Shown: positions 16,268-26,611, numbered from the stretch's first letter. The stretch: 64,000 bases of DNA from an uncultured Rhizobiaceae group bacterium (GCA_937930635.1 CALHCF010000006.1:62001-126000); one strand, 5' to 3'. A program made the numbers and translations. The notes: generated by a model from the letters alone, not told the origin.

Positions 16268-17140
16268 TCACCAACCGGAGCGGATGACCTCGGTCGGTGT
16301 TTCATCGAAAATGCTGTCTGGAACAAAAAAATCTGCTGCAAGCTTTCCGCCGGGATCATTTGCATAGGCTGAAAAGTCACTCATACCTTCCGCCCGCAAA
16401 ACCATTTCATCGATGAAGAAATTCCCACTGCATTCTGCTGCATCACGAACCAGAATGGCATGGGCGGCATCTGCCATGATTTCCGGTTTGCGGCTCATTT
16501 TGCTCACGGCGTCTCCGCCAAGCAGGTTGCGAACCGCCGCCGTATCAATGGCCGTCAGTGGCCACAATGAATTAACACCGATCTTTTGCCTGGAAAATTC
16601 CTGAGCCATACCCAAAGTGCACATGGACATACCGTATTTGGCCATGGTGTAAGCGACGTGGGGTGCAAACCATTTCGGGGCCATATCCAGCGGCGGTGCC
16701 AGATTAAGTATATGGGCGTTATCGGATTTTTTGAGATGCGGCAGGCACGTTTTCGACACAAGAAACGTTCCTCGCGTGTTGATCTGGTGCATGAGATCAA
16801 ACCGCTTCATGTCAGTCATCTCTGTTGGCGTAAGCTGGATCGCTGATGCATTGTTGACGCAGATATCAATTCCACCAAAACGTTCGACAACGGCGTCGAC
16901 CGCCGCCACGACCTGCTCCTCATACCGGATATCGCAGACCAACGGCAAAGCCTGGCCTCCGGCTGCTTCAATCTCCTCAGCTGCCGAATAGATGGTTCCA
17001 GGTAATTTTGGATGAGGATCCACGGTTTTTGCCGCGATTGCCACATTGGCACCATCCCTGGCAGCCCTCAGTGCAATTGCAAGGCCGATGCCCCGGGATC
17101 CGCCGGACATGAAGATGGTTTTGTTTTTGAGGTCCGTCAC
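16268..17140 (-). CDS. SDR family NAD(P)-dependent oxidoreductase (HSDL2-like)
   Basis: The 290-residue Rossmann protein has the cofactor motif SGGSRGIGLAIA, the NNAS segment and the catalytic YTMAK (Tyr-x-x-x-Lys). The C-terminal extension (DEMVLRAEGMSDFSAYA) is like that of hydroxysteroid dehydrogenase-like protein 2 relatives, which are linked to lipid or acyl-CoA metabolism. It reduces or oxidises a hydroxy/keto substrate that is not identifiable here. It starts 10 bp after the GH31 stop, so the two genes are probably in one transcript. Confidence 0.9.
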   Translation of the reverse strand: MTDLKNKTIFMSGGSRGIGLAIALRAARDGANVAIAAKTVDPHPKLPGTIYSAAEEIEAAGGQALPLVCDIRYEEQVVAAVDAVVERFGGIDICVNNASAIQLTPTEMTDMKRFDLMHQINTRGTFLVSKTCLPHLKKSDNAHILNLAPPLDMAPKWFAPHVAYTMAKYGMSMCTLGMAQEFSRQKIGVNSLWPLTAIDTAAVRNLLGGDAVSKMSRKPEIMADAAHAILVRDAAECSGNFFIDEMVLRAEGMSDFSAYANDPGGKLAADFFVPDSIFDETPTEVIRSGW

Positions 17141-17150
17141 GTATTTCCCC

Positions 17151-19499
17151 TTATATTTCGGATTCGGGCCTTACACCCCGCCAGTCGGTTTGCAGACTGT
17201 GATGAGATGCGCAGCGAGACGAAAGAACAGGCTGAAACCAGGCGTTCCCTGTCTCATGAACGCTTAGATGCGCTGCATTTGCATCCCAGTCCAGCGCACA
17301 GGCAAGCTGAGAGGCCTTGCCCTCCTGATAGTTCCAGCTAAGACCATCATCGAAAAAAATGTTGGCAACGCTCTGGCCGCTCCCCATGCCGGGGAAAACA
17401 TATAGGGCGACGTGAGAAGCGTCATGTGGCGAATGGTGCGGCCATTTCTGTGCCAGCGGCAAAACAGCACCACCACGCACAAATACTGGCAGCTGGCCCA
17501 GCGGCACATCGCCCACCAGGTCTTGTCCGCCTGCATGAACCTGGCCGGTATTGTAATCCAGCCAACCGCTCTCGCTCGGTGGCAAAAAGAGCGTTACCGA
17601 CTGGGCCTCAGGTTCGACAACCGGAGCAACCAGAACGTCGGGACCAAGCATAAAGGCATCACAATCATCCCTGCAGCGATGATGATCAAAATGAAAAAAT
17701 GTTGGCGCAATAACCGGCTCTCCGGTTCGGTGGGCTTTGTGAACAAGCCCATAAAGATAGGGCAGAAAAACGTAACGCAAACGCAATGCGGATTTTACAT
17801 GATCAAAGACGTTCTCATGCATCCAGGGGAGATTTGGGATATTGCCATAATCGGCTTTCCATGAATTCATCACGCAACGCGGATGCAGTGCCATCATCTG
17901 AAACCAGCGCACCAACAGTTCATCATCGGGCGGAGGACCGTCAAAACCGCCAATATCATGACCGACAAGCGGCATCCCCGACAGGCTCATAGACAAGCCC
18001 TGTCGAAGGTTCCATTTCAAACTATGCCAACTGGTTCGGTTATCGCCTGACCATGTTTCGCCATAACGGGCAATACCAATCGGGCCGGCACGTGTGATGG
18101 TATAAGGCCGTTCATCCGGGCGCATCAGCTTTATGATTTCAAAGCTTGCCCGTGTCATCAGCAGGGCGTGGACAGGGCGACACTCCATCCCCGGCAAGGG
18201 CTTTCCAAAACCATCCAGCGTTGCGGTCTCATCCCATAATTCGGCTTCGTTATTATCATTCCAGACCGCATCAAACCCGGCACCAAGCACCTGTTGGCTG
18301 ACACCGGTCTGCCAAAAGCCGATTGTTGCCCGGTTGGTAAAGTCGAGGCTCGCCCCCTCCCCACCCCAAAACATTTCAACAGCAGCTTCCCCACCAGCGC
18401 GGCGGACAAACCAGCCTTGCTGCCAGGCATTTTGAAACGCGCTATGGCCTGTCAGCAGTACCGGTTTGACATTTGCACTGGTACGAAACCCAAGGGACCG
18501 GAGCGACGAAAAGAAATTGTCGCGATGCGGAAATCGGTTCAGGTCCCAGTTGAAGACATAGCGCAACCCGTCAGCACCGCGTGTGTAACCAGAACCCAGA
18601 TGGATTGCGCTGATGGGCAGATCACGGCCCCTTGCTTCATGCGCAAAATCCATGATCACTTCCTGCGCATTGGGCGCATCAGCGTGGTGCATGGTTGTAA
18701 AGGCAAACCCAAAAGCCCAGCGCGGGGGGAAGGCGGAATATCCGGTAAGATCATGGAGGCGCGGCACCACATCGCCAACCCGCGGCCCCGCCATGACATA
18801 AAGGACAAGCCCCTCTTCATGTATTTCGGCATGGCGGTAGCGGGGAAAGTAGTTTGAGTGCTCCGCTCCCAGATCGAAACTGACCTCAGCCATTGTGTCA
18901 TACAGCAAACCGGCCGCACTGTCCGGCCCTGACACAATGATCCACGGAGCATGTTTATAAAGAGGGTCGGAGTGTTCTGCATCAAAACCAAGCGCATCGC
19001 TTTGAAGAACGCGGACCCGTCGTCCGGTCCGATCAACAGGGCCCGTCTTGTCACCCAATCCGTAATGGGCGTCCGATTGCCTCAGGCATTGAAAATGCTT
19101 TAACCGATGCCCCTTGTTGAACCATTGGTAAGCACCACCGGGCCTGTCTTCAAAAATCGGCACCCAGTGATCACCGACTTTCTGTTTCACGGCAATTCGC
19201 AAAGGTTCAGCTTCTACAGTTGCACACAGCGTATTCCCGTCAAAGCCATCCTTTCTGGCCTGTACACCGGGGCACTCAAACCCATCTGTTGAGAGCCTGT
19301 CACGCCCGTCCCACGCAACTTCTCCCCCCGGAGCAATCATCCAGGTACGGTCCACATCCAGCCCCTTCCGGGGCACCAGCGCAATGCGCATAAGTGTCTC
19401 GTTGAGAAGCTCGATACGAAGATCAAAACCATCCGATACCGACGCTGTCAGCCCATGGGGCAGGTGGTTGATGGTGTCCTGGAGATGCAGCGCGGTCAT
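17151..19499 (-). CDS. Glycoside hydrolase family 31 alpha-glucosidase
   Basis: The protein has the GH31 layout: an N-terminal beta-sandwich, a catalytic barrel and C-terminal beta domains. The nucleophile region reads DAVWNDNNEAELW, and the acid/base region has ETWSGDNRTSWHSLKWNLRQ followed by GHDIGGFDGPP. Family members cleave alpha-linked glucosides or xylosides from non-reducing ends. No signal peptide is visible, so it is likely cytoplasmic. The ATG at 19499 (782 residues) is preferred; the track start at 19538 adds 13 residues and has no better ribosome site. It is followed directly by the SDR gene. Exact sugar linkage is unknown. Confidence 0.9.
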   Translation of the reverse strand: MTALHLQDTINHLPHGLTASVSDGFDLRIELLNETLMRIALVPRKGLDVDRTWMIAPGGEVAWDGRDRLSTDGFECPGVQARKDGFDGNTLCATVEAEPLRIAVKQKVGDHWVPIFEDRPGGAYQWFNKGHRLKHFQCLRQSDAHYGLGDKTGPVDRTGRRVRVLQSDALGFDAEHSDPLYKHAPWIIVSGPDSAAGLLYDTMAEVSFDLGAEHSNYFPRYRHAEIHEEGLVLYVMAGPRVGDVVPRLHDLTGYSAFPPRWAFGFAFTTMHHADAPNAQEVIMDFAHEARGRDLPISAIHLGSGYTRGADGLRYVFNWDLNRFPHRDNFFSSLRSLGFRTSANVKPVLLTGHSAFQNAWQQGWFVRRAGGEAAVEMFWGGEGASLDFTNRATIGFWQTGVSQQVLGAGFDAVWNDNNEAELWDETATLDGFGKPLPGMECRPVHALLMTRASFEIIKLMRPDERPYTITRAGPIGIARYGETWSGDNRTSWHSLKWNLRQGLSMSLSGMPLVGHDIGGFDGPPPDDELLVRWFQMMALHPRCVMNSWKADYGNIPNLPWMHENVFDHVKSALRLRYVFLPYLYGLVHKAHRTGEPVIAPTFFHFDHHRCRDDCDAFMLGPDVLVAPVVEPEAQSVTLFLPPSESGWLDYNTGQVHAGGQDLVGDVPLGQLPVFVRGGAVLPLAQKWPHHSPHDASHVALYVFPGMGSGQSVANIFFDDGLSWNYQEGKASQLACALDWDANAAHLSVHETGNAWFQPVLSSRCASHHSLQTDWRGVRPESEI

Positions 19500-19618
19500 C
19501 CGGCGAATGTGGAACAGAATGTGTCCCGCTCCAAGCAAGAATTGACTTTGTACTGGACTTTTAGCAGCAGGCTGTCTTCACTGACGCGGGGGCGCATTTG
19601 ATAACCGCGGAGTCTTCC

Positions 19619-20611
19619 ATGGAGAGTTTTTTCCTCACCACACGCAACATCAAGCGACCCGCAGGCAAAAAGCCTTTCTTTGCAGACGAGCCTGCCGACC
19701 CTTCCTTTGTTATTGCTGCGCAGAATTCGACAACCATGGACCCGGCCGATCGCCTGACCGGCAACCGCCCCGGCGAAAGATGGGCCAAAAAGATCATTGA
19801 AGCTGCCGAGCAACCAGATGGTTCAGGCGACATTGTTTTTCTTGTTCCAGGTTTCAACAATGATGCAAAAGATGTTTTCGGCAATCACACAGATCTCGCA
19901 AAAGGTATCCGCGCAGCCGGTATGCCGAACGCGGTTTTTGTATCGTATTCCTGGCCGTCAAAGGGCAGTTTTCTAAACTACCTCGAAGACGATATGGATG
20001 CACGGCTGACGGCAATCCATCTGGTGACTTCGGGGCTTGCTCTGTTTGCCCGTTTTTGCGAACCGGGCTGCCGTATCCGCGTTCATGTGATGGCCCATTC
20101 CATGGGCGCGCTGGTTGTTCGTGAGGCCCTGCGTGCTTCTGGCGGGCATCAGGCAACTCGCGATGCCGCGTGGGGAATAACCCAACTCATTACCTATGCT
20201 GCCGACATCTCTGCCAACTCGTTGGAAAGTGATGCAGCTGAGATGATGTTTGATTGTTCGCAGCGCTACACCAATTATTTCAATCGGCATGATGGCGTAT
20301 TGGCGACCTCAAACATCAAACGCTTTCTGTCGTCACCGCGCCTTGGGCGTCACGGAGCACCCGGCTCGGTGCTCGACAAGATGGTGGATGTCGATCTTTC
20401 CGACTACTGGAACTCGATAGAGGACAACAATGACACCGGCCCGATCGGTGATGTGCCTGCCAGTCATTCCTTTTATCGGCGCGATAAGAAGTTTGCGGCA
20501 GATATTGCACAAACACTGATGGGTGATGCGGATCGTCGCAACATCGGCGACCGCTCACCTCATGAAGAAGCCGGACGCCTTCACATGGCAGGAGTTGGCG
20601 GTTTATTTTAG
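19619..20611 (+). CDS. Alpha/beta hydrolase, DUF900 family
   Basis: The 330-residue protein begins MESFFLTTRNIKR after a GGAG ribosome site. It carries the DUF900 pattern: LVPGFNNDAKDVFGNH (oxyanion strand), VSYSWPSKG and the nucleophile elbow VMAHSMGALVVREAL. No signal peptide or membrane anchor is seen. These are putative serine esterases of unknown substrate. Divergent from the GH31 gene with a short shared upstream region. The seven residues in front of MESFF in the track ORF are probably not translated. Confidence 0.85.
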   Translation: MESFFLTTRNIKRPAGKKPFFADEPADPSFVIAAQNSTTMDPADRLTGNRPGERWAKKIIEAAEQPDGSGDIVFLVPGFNNDAKDVFGNHTDLAKGIRAAGMPNAVFVSYSWPSKGSFLNYLEDDMDARLTAIHLVTSGLALFARFCEPGCRIRVHVMAHSMGALVVREALRASGGHQATRDAAWGITQLITYAADISANSLESDAAEMMFDCSQRYTNYFNRHDGVLATSNIKRFLSSPRLGRHGAPGSVLDKMVDVDLSDYWNSIEDNNDTGPIGDVPASHSFYRRDKKFAADIAQTLMGDADRRNIGDRSPHEEAGRLHMAGVGGLF

Positions 20612-20731
20612 CACCTCGCCATCCATCACAGTTTGTTTCATCCCATCAAAACATCTGTAATGACCATTGATTGATCATATTCTCGCTGTTTTGAGCGCCT
20701 CATTGCAAATTTGTTTGGGGCGACACTCATC

Positions 20732-21133
20732 ATGAAATATTTCAGCTTTAGCATCGCTGCTCTGTTGGCAGCGGTTTTCCTCACAGGCTCGCTTTTCACC
20801 ACAACGGCTTTCGCCAAGGCTTCGGTCGGGAAAGCGTCGATTTACTGGCAGGGCCGCGTAACTGCAAACGGAGAAGCCTACAACAAGCTGGGCATGACAG
20901 CGGCACACCGGACACTGCCCTTTGGTACCCTTGTGCGTGTGACCCATCTGCGTAACGGAAAACAGGTCGTCGTTCGCATAAATGATCGGGGGCCTTTTAT
21001 CCGCGGACGAATCATTGATCTGTCACTTGGTGCCGGACGGCGTATTGGCCTGACCAAAAGAATTGGCGTTTCTCGTGTTCGCCTTGAAGTCATCGGGCGT
21101 TCAAAAACAAAACGCCGCCGTAAACGCCGCTAG
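20732..21133 (+). CDS. RlpA-like septal ring lytic transglycosylase
   Basis: The 133-residue protein has a signal peptide ([19 protein letters not shown], cleavage after AFA) and a double-psi beta-barrel domain: [33 protein letters not shown] and [18 protein letters not shown]. The IND aspartate and the AHR histidine are the catalytic pair in RlpA, which cleaves naked peptidoglycan strands. The SPOR domain of long RlpA proteins is absent; a very basic tail ([10 protein letters not shown]) ends the protein instead. The start used is MKYFS rather than the track's MFGATL, because it begins the signal peptide. Confidence 0.85.
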   Translation: MKYFSFSIAALLAAVFLTGSLFTTTAFAKASVGKASIYWQGRVTANGEAYNKLGMTAAHRTLPFGTLVRVTHLRNGKQVVVRINDRGPFIRGRIIDLSLGAGRRIGLTKRIGVSRVRLEVIGRSKTKRRRKRR

Positions 21134-21180
21134 AACATTTCAGTTCTTTCCATGGCGCACGAATACCAACCTGCCCCCGG

Positions 21181-21603
21181 TCATCCGGCAAGGTGCAGCA
21201 CGACCTCCCGCGTATGCGGGCGGGTTCTGTGCTCAAAGAGATAGATTCCCTGCCAGGTGCCGAGCATCGCCCGGGATCTTGACACAGGAATGCTGAGGCA
21301 AGTCTGTGTCAACGCGGCCTTTATGTGGGCAGGCATGTCATCCGGTCCTTCAGTTGTATGCGCCATCCAATTGTGCCGATCATCGTTGGAGGGCGGCACA
21401 AGGCGGTGAAAAAACTCGGTCAGGTCCTGTTTTACATCCGGGTCAGCGTTTTCCTGGATAAGCAGAGAACAGGAAGTGTGGCGCACAAAGACCGTAACCA
21501 GGCCCGCCTCGACCCCGCTCTGTGCAACAAAGCTTTCCACAAGACCTGTGAACTCGGTCAATCCCGGTCCGTTTGTCTCAATCGACAAAACCTGCTGGTG
21601 CAT
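21181..21603 (-). CDS. YjbQ/UPF0047 family protein
   Basis: The 140-residue protein carries the family motifs RHTSCSLLIQENAD, HNWMAHTTEGPDDMPAHIK and GTWQGIYLFEHR. Members form trimers with a metal-binding site and have weak thiamine-phosphate synthase activity in some tests; the physiological role is unsettled. The ATG at 21603 starts one base after the HlyU-like gene's TGA, so the two are translationally linked. The track ORF's longer N-terminus (from 21735) overlaps the upstream gene and is rejected. Confidence 0.88.
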   Translation of the reverse strand: MHQQVLSIETNGPGLTEFTGLVESFVAQSGVEAGLVTVFVRHTSCSLLIQENADPDVKQDLTEFFHRLVPPSNDDRHNWMAHTTEGPDDMPAHIKAALTQTCLSIPVSRSRAMLGTWQGIYLFEHRTRPHTREVVLHLAG

Positions 21604-21604
21604 A

Positions 21605-21889
21605 TCAGCCAAACAGCCGGTCGCCCTGTTCTTTAATGACCTGCCTGGCTTTGCGCAGGGTTGCGTCAATGCACTCGTCTTGTGATGGGAAGAGGTCGGC
21701 CCTGATAAGGGTATGTTCCTTGCGTTCGCCATCAATGGTCTTGGAAATCACCCCGCAAACGCGAAACTGACCCCCGTCATTCTGCGGGGTGGGAGAGATA
21801 ACATAGCCCTCGTGTTCGACAGATTGCGCTGTCGAGGTCGAAGACGCCGCGCTGCCTGTAAGGCCAAACAACTTTTTTAAGAAGGACAT
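21605..21889 (-). CDS. HlyU-like family small protein
   Basis: This 94-residue protein begins MSFLKKLFGLTG and has the HlyU family pattern EHEGYVISPTPQNDGGQFRV, IRADLFPSQDECIDATLRKA and EQGDRLFG. HlyU was named as a virulence regulator in Vibrio, but many alphaproteobacterial members are uncharacterised, and this one has no winged-helix DNA-binding domain. It is followed with no gap by yjbQ in the same transcript. The Vibrio function should not be transferred with confidence. Confidence 0.8.
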   Translation of the reverse strand: MSFLKKLFGLTGSAASSTSTAQSVEHEGYVISPTPQNDGGQFRVCGVISKTIDGERKEHTLIRADLFPSQDECIDATLRKARQVIKEQGDRLFG

Positions 21890-21978
21890 GGAAAGATCCG
21901 CCCTGTTCAGGGGTCAAAGCCCGTGGTCATGAACCTTAACACGCCAAAACCAGCGGCGCGAGCGCATTTCCGTCAGGC

Positions 21979-22233
21979 TCAATTTACGGTTTCGCGCCTG
22001 TATTCTTCAACATCGGCATCCCGCGAGGAAGACAAGAGCTTTCCCGTCCCTTTGACTGCCGCCTTGGTCCCGCGATAGGCGAGTTTTCCTGCACCAACGG
22101 TGCCTTTTACTGCCACCTTGGTAACCGTTGCGGCTGTACCAACAACAGCGCTGGTTACAGCAACTGTGGCACATCCCGAAAGCAGCAGTGATGCACTCAC
22201 AACCATAATCAGCACTGCGTTGGGAGCTCTCAT
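21979..22233 (-). CDS. Small lipoprotein, unknown
   Basis: The 84-residue protein has a type II signal sequence ending in the lipobox LLSGC at about residue 21, so it is a predicted lipoprotein. The mature part is rich in Val, Ala, Thr and Lys (VVGTAATVTKVAVKGTVG, GTKAAVKGTGK) with an acidic C-terminus. It has no recognisable domain. It lies alone between rpoD (same strand, 50 bp upstream) and the HlyU-like gene. Role in the cell envelope unknown. Confidence 0.75.
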   Translation of the reverse strand: MRAPNAVLIMVVSASLLLSGCATVAVTSAVVGTAATVTKVAVKGTVGAGKLAYRGTKAAVKGTGKLLSSSRDADVEEYRRETVN

Positions 22234-22283
22234 AAAAGCGATCCTATCTCACACAGACATGCGATTCGTTTCAATGAACCAAA

Positions 22284-24356
22284 TCAACTGTCCAGAAAGC
22301 TACGCAATTTCCTTGAACGGCTTGGATGTTTGAGCTTGCGCAGGGCTTTGGCTTCGATCTGACGGATACGCTCCCTCGTCACGCTGAACTGCTGACCGAC
22401 TTCCTCAAGTGTGTGGTCTGTATTCATGCCAATGCCAAATCGCATACGCAGAACACGTTCTTCACGAGGAGTGAGCGAAGCCAGAACACGTGTCGTGGTT
22501 TCGCGCAGATTGGATTGAATCGCTGCGTCAATCGGAAGAATGGCGTTTTTATCTTCAATGAAATCACCCAGGTGAGAATCTTCTTCATCACCAATTGGCG
22601 TTTCCAGGGAGATCGGCTCCTTCGCAATTTTCAGCACCTTACGCACCTTTTCCAAAGGCATGGCAAGCTTTTCAGACAGCTCTTCCGGTGTCGGCTCACG
22701 ACCGATTTCATGCAGCATCTGCCGGCTGGTCCGCACGATCTTGTTGATCGTCTCAATCATATGAACAGGAATTCGGATCGTACGAGCCTGGTCTGCAATC
22801 GACCGGGTAATCGCCTGCCGAATCCACCATGTCGCATAGGTCGAGAATTTGTAGCCCCGGCGATACTCGAATTTATCGACCGCCTTCATCAGGCCGATAT
22901 TGCCTTCCTGAATGAGATCAAGGAACTGCAATCCACGGTTGGTGTATTTCTTGGCAATCGAAATCACCAGGCGCAGGTTTGCCTCGACCATTTCCTTTTT
23001 CGCCTGCCGGCTCTCGCGCTCACCCTTTTGAACCATATGGACGATGCGGCGAAATTCAGCGGTTTCGAGACCGGTTTCATGACTCAGCATTTGAATATCA
23101 GCCCGCAAGTCCTTGATTTCGGGCTTTTCGTCTCTGGTGAACTCTTTCCATCCCTTGGCACCCAGATTTGCAATCCGGCGAATCCAGTTCGGGTCAAGCT
23201 CAGAGCCACGATATTCCTCAAGGAAGTTCTCGCGCGAAACACCGTATTTCTCGGCCAACCGCATGAGGCGGCCTTCCGAAGACACCAGACGTTTGTTGAT
23301 GTCATAAAGCTGTTCGACCAGAGCCTCGATACGGCTCTGATTCAATTCCAGACTTTTGACTGATTCAATGATTTCTTCCTTTAGCCCCTTCAAACGCCGT
23401 TCCTGGCTGGGTGAAAGCTTCTCATTGTGCATTCGCTTTTCAACATACTGGTCCTGCAAGCGGCGCAGTTTTTTGTAGTTGCCGGCAATCGCATCAAAAA
23501 TTTCAAGAACCTTTGGCTTTAGCTCAGCTTCCATCGCCGCAAGGGAAAGCGCGGCATCATCCTCGTCATCTTCATCATCGTCTTCATTGGAATCTTCGTC
23601 GGACTGGTCCTCGCCGGGTTCTTCTTTTTTGTTGATCGCTTCATCTGGATCACGCCCCTCGGCAATGGCCTTGCGCCGTGCAATGGCTTCCGGGGAATGC
23701 TCACCACCCGACCCCTGACGCACAGCTTCGGCAACTGATGCAGGTGCATTGGGGTTTACCGGCACATTCTGTTTGGCGTCCGGACCGGCATAGGTTGCTT
23801 CCAGATCAATAATGTCGCGAAGCAGAATATTTTCTTCCAGCAGTTCGTCGCGCCAGATAATAATCGCCTGAAAGGTTAGTGGGCTTTCACAAAGCCCGGC
23901 AATCATGGTTTCGCGACCGGCCTCAATACGTTTGGCAATCGCAATCTCGCCCTCACGTGACAGCAGCTCAACCGAGCCCATTTCACGCAGATACATGCGC
24001 ACCGGATCGTCGGTGCGGTCAGTAGGTTCTTTCTTGGCAACCGTCGCGACAGCTTTTTTGCCGGCTTCAACAAGTTCGGATGAAACCTCCTCTGCAGTCT
24101 CTTCCGTCTCTTCTTCCTCGACGACATTGATCCCCATTTCAGAGAGCATCGACATCGTATCTTCTATCTGGTCGGGGCTGACTTCATCAGAAGGCATCAC
24201 GGCATTGAGTTCATCAACAGTGACATAGCCGCGCTTCTTTGCTGCCTTGATCATCTTTTTGACGGCATCATTATTCAGATCAAGCAAAGGACGGTCATTA
24301 TTCTGTTCGGCTGTTTCAGCAGGCGCCTTTTTAGCAGCAGCGGATTTGGTTGCCAT
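22284..24356 (-). CDS. rpoD: RNA polymerase primary sigma factor (sigma-70)
   Basis: The 690-residue sigma factor has every primary-sigma region. These are an N-terminal 1.1 domain, a large non-conserved insert with a strongly acidic run ([19 protein letters not shown]), and regions 2.1-2.4 ([32 protein letters not shown]). Region 3 and the region 4.2 helix-turn-helix ([17 protein letters not shown]) follow. Size matches alphaproteobacterial RpoD. It recruits RNA polymerase to housekeeping promoters. dnaG is upstream on the same strand, the classic dnaG-rpoD order. A CtrA-like box lies 157 bp before the start codon. Confidence 0.98.
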   Translation of the reverse strand: MATKSAAAKKAPAETAEQNNDRPLLDLNNDAVKKMIKAAKKRGYVTVDELNAVMPSDEVSPDQIEDTMSMLSEMGINVVEEEETEETAEEVSSELVEAGKKAVATVAKKEPTDRTDDPVRMYLREMGSVELLSREGEIAIAKRIEAGRETMIAGLCESPLTFQAIIIWRDELLEENILLRDIIDLEATYAGPDAKQNVPVNPNAPASVAEAVRQGSGGEHSPEAIARRKAIAEGRDPDEAINKKEEPGEDQSDEDSNEDDDEDDEDDAALSLAAMEAELKPKVLEIFDAIAGNYKKLRRLQDQYVEKRMHNEKLSPSQERRLKGLKEEIIESVKSLELNQSRIEALVEQLYDINKRLVSSEGRLMRLAEKYGVSRENFLEEYRGSELDPNWIRRIANLGAKGWKEFTRDEKPEIKDLRADIQMLSHETGLETAEFRRIVHMVQKGERESRQAKKEMVEANLRLVISIAKKYTNRGLQFLDLIQEGNIGLMKAVDKFEYRRGYKFSTYATWWIRQAITRSIADQARTIRIPVHMIETINKIVRTSRQMLHEIGREPTPEELSEKLAMPLEKVRKVLKIAKEPISLETPIGDEEDSHLGDFIEDKNAILPIDAAIQSNLRETTTRVLASLTPREERVLRMRFGIGMNTDHTLEEVGQQFSVTRERIRQIEAKALRKLKHPSRSRKLRSFLDS

Positions 24357-24679
24357 GTGTCACTTTCTTCTTCACACCGCAGCTGCATCTCAAGAAAATG
24401 ACGCGCAGCCGCAAAAACGGTTCACCGATCAGTCAAAAAAAGCAGAAATATCTGCGATCACCATGACAAATTGGCAATGAAAACCTTCGCGCAGAATCTA
24501 TCCGCGCGCCGTTAATTCTCGATTAACCCTGTCTTGGTTCGCAACCATCGGGACAAAAGCCCGCTATGTGACAAAGGTTCGTCGCTGATATGGAGCTTTT
24601 GCAGATGAGTCGCAAGGCTCAAAAATGGCGAATTTGATCAAAACAAGCCACAAAATAGGTCAAATACCGGGATTTTTAC
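24357..24679. other. dnaG-rpoD intergenic region
   Basis: This 323-bp stretch lies between the dnaG stop and the rpoD start, both on the minus strand. It should hold the rpoD promoter; I could not fix a convincing -35/-10 pair. The only clear motif is a TTAA-N7-TTAA site. No ORF or RNA gene was recognised. Confidence 0.5.
24513..24527. promoter_or_regulatory. Possible CtrA box (TTAA-N7-TTAA) upstream of rpoD
   Basis: The sequence ttaattctcgattaacc fits the CtrA consensus TTAA-N7-TTAAC exactly. It is about 160 bp upstream of the rpoD start codon. One chance match is possible in 64 kb, so functional weight is low. Confidence 0.35.
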
Positions 24680-26611
24680 TCAAAAGCTGCGGGCAGGCCT
24701 GCCGGAAGACAACCCAAACCCCTCAATAAGAGCTTCGGTACCCTCTTCTTTTTGTTTTTCAAGCCGCACGGCATTCAGCCGTTCAAAGCTTTGCTCGTCA
24801 CCCACTTCGTTGAAAGCACGCTCGGCGTCTTTCAACTCCCGGTCGAGCGCGCGGGTGCGGATATGCAGCGAGTGCGCCTGCAACCAGCCATCACGCGCAT
24901 CTTCAAAGGCAGCCTCTGAAAGCACTTGCCACAGCCTGTTATGCCGAACCTGTGCCTCCAGCATCTCAACTTCACCATGCAGCCCCTGATCATCAAGTTT
25001 CGTTCGCACGTCACTGACGCCGGGAAGCTCATCCAGTTCGCCCGCATTGGCAAAAATATTCAGCAACGCAGTATGAACACGCTGGAGAACAGGGTGGCCG
25101 ATCTCAAGCGCCGCAAACTCATCAAACCGTTCAAGCCCGATCGCCGGATGATTGATTATCGTGACAACCAGCGCGGTTTCACGCAGCGTCGGCAGATTGG
25201 TTCTTGTCTTTACAAGCGGCGAGTTCATCAGGCTTTCTGAAACCGCGAGCCGTTTTTGGCCGGGAGCCCCTTGCCTTCCATGCCAGGAGGTCCCCGTTTT
25301 GCGGCCCTTGGGTTGTTCGCGCGTTTCCACACCAAAAAACCCTGCAAGTCGGTCCTTGATGTCCTGCTGGTAGTGTCGCTTTACATTTTCATCACCGATC
25401 TGACTGATCACCGTGCGCAGGGTGGCTTCAAGTTCGGCACGCCGCTCGGGTGTATCGATGGTTCGACCGCTTGTTTCGCGGTTCCACAACATATCGGCAA
25501 GCGGGCGGGCCTGATCAACAACATCCTGAAATGCTTCCGGGCCTGCTCTGGCAACCAGATCATCAGGGTCTTCCCCCTCCGGGAGAAGCGCAAAACGCAA
25601 TGACCGGCCCGGTTTGAGCCCGCCCAGTGCTGTATCGATACTGCGGAAAGCAGCGCGCAGACCGGCCTCATCACCATCAAAACACAGCGTTGGTTCCCCA
25701 CCCACACGCCAGGCAAGATCAAGCTGATTTTCCGTCAGGGCTGTTCCCAGGGGCGCAACTGCATTTTCGAACCCGGCAACCGAGAGGGCGATCACATCCA
25801 TATAGCCCTCTGCGACAATCAGGCTTCCACCCCGTGCCACAGCCTTTCGTGCCTTGGCGTAATTATAAAGAACATTCGATTTCGAAAATAACTCGGTTTC
25901 GGGCGAGTTCAGGTATTTTGCCGGAACATCGGCAGACAATGCTCTCCCGCCAAATGCAATTATGCGGGACCGGGGATCAAGGATGGGAAACATGATGCGG
26001 TCACGGAAACGGTCATAGGAAACCGCAATATCGGGACCAAACACAACCAGGCCACAGGCTTCAATCTTCTCTTTTTCAACCCCTTTTGAGCCAAGGAACT
26101 CCTTTAGGGCACTGCGGCTGGACGGGGCATATCCAAGGCCAAAATCGTTTTGAACAGCCATTGGCAGATTTCTGTCGCGAAGATAAGCGCGCGCCTTCGC
26201 ACCCTCGCTCGTTTGCAGCTGATCGCGAAAAAACTGCCCGGCCATCTCCATCACATCGTATAGAGATGCCTTTTTGCGCTCCCGCTCCTCCATACGTGGA
26301 TCGGCGACAGGCATTGGTACGCCGGCCTCATCAGCCAGCCGTTCAACAGCTTCAGGAAAACTCAGTCCATCAAGTTCGGTGAGAAAGCGAAAATGGTCTC
26401 CAGACACCCCACAACCGAAACAATGGTAGCGCCCTTTGGGATTTTCACAGTGAAAACTGGGCGTTTTTTCGCCGTGAAAGGGGCAACAGGCCCAAAAATC
26501 GCCCTTGGAGGGATTGCTCTTCTTTCTATCGAACGTGACCCGGCGACCGATTACATCAGCAATCGGTATCCGGTCACGGACTTCTTCCAGAAAGGATGGC
26601 GAAAAACGCAT
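24680..26611 (-). CDS. dnaG: DNA primase
   Basis: The 643-residue protein shows primase domains in order. An N-terminal zinc-binding domain has CPFHGEKTPSF and YHCFGCGVSGD (near residues 43-72). A TOPRIM catalytic core follows with VAEGYMDVIALSVAGF and a CFDGDEAG acidic cluster, then a C-terminal helicase-interaction domain from about residue 480. It makes RNA primers for DNA replication. The start at 26611 aligns with the usual MRFSPxFLxEVRxRI opening. It lies upstream of rpoD, as in many proteobacteria, and downstream of yqeY, from which a terminator separates it. Confidence 0.97.
   Translation of the reverse strand: MRFSPSFLEEVRDRIPIADVIGRRVTFDRKKSNPSKGDFWACCPFHGEKTPSFHCENPKGRYHCFGCGVSGDHFRFLTELDGLSFPEAVERLADEAGVPMPVADPRMEERERKKASLYDVMEMAGQFFRDQLQTSEGAKARAYLRDRNLPMAVQNDFGLGYAPSSRSALKEFLGSKGVEKEKIEACGLVVFGPDIAVSYDRFRDRIMFPILDPRSRIIAFGGRALSADVPAKYLNSPETELFSKSNVLYNYAKARKAVARGGSLIVAEGYMDVIALSVAGFENAVAPLGTALTENQLDLAWRVGGEPTLCFDGDEAGLRAAFRSIDTALGGLKPGRSLRFALLPEGEDPDDLVARAGPEAFQDVVDQARPLADMLWNRETSGRTIDTPERRAELEATLRTVISQIGDENVKRHYQQDIKDRLAGFFGVETREQPKGRKTGTSWHGRQGAPGQKRLAVSESLMNSPLVKTRTNLPTLRETALVVTIINHPAIGLERFDEFAALEIGHPVLQRVHTALLNIFANAGELDELPGVSDVRTKLDDQGLHGEVEMLEAQVRHNRLWQVLSEAAFEDARDGWLQAHSLHIRTRALDRELKDAERAFNEVGDEQSFERLNAVRLEKQKEEGTEALIEGFGLSSGRPARSF

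Noticed and set aside
22326-23363. 345-residue plus-strand ORF
   Set aside because: Antisense to rpoD; the sequence has no recognisable protein features.
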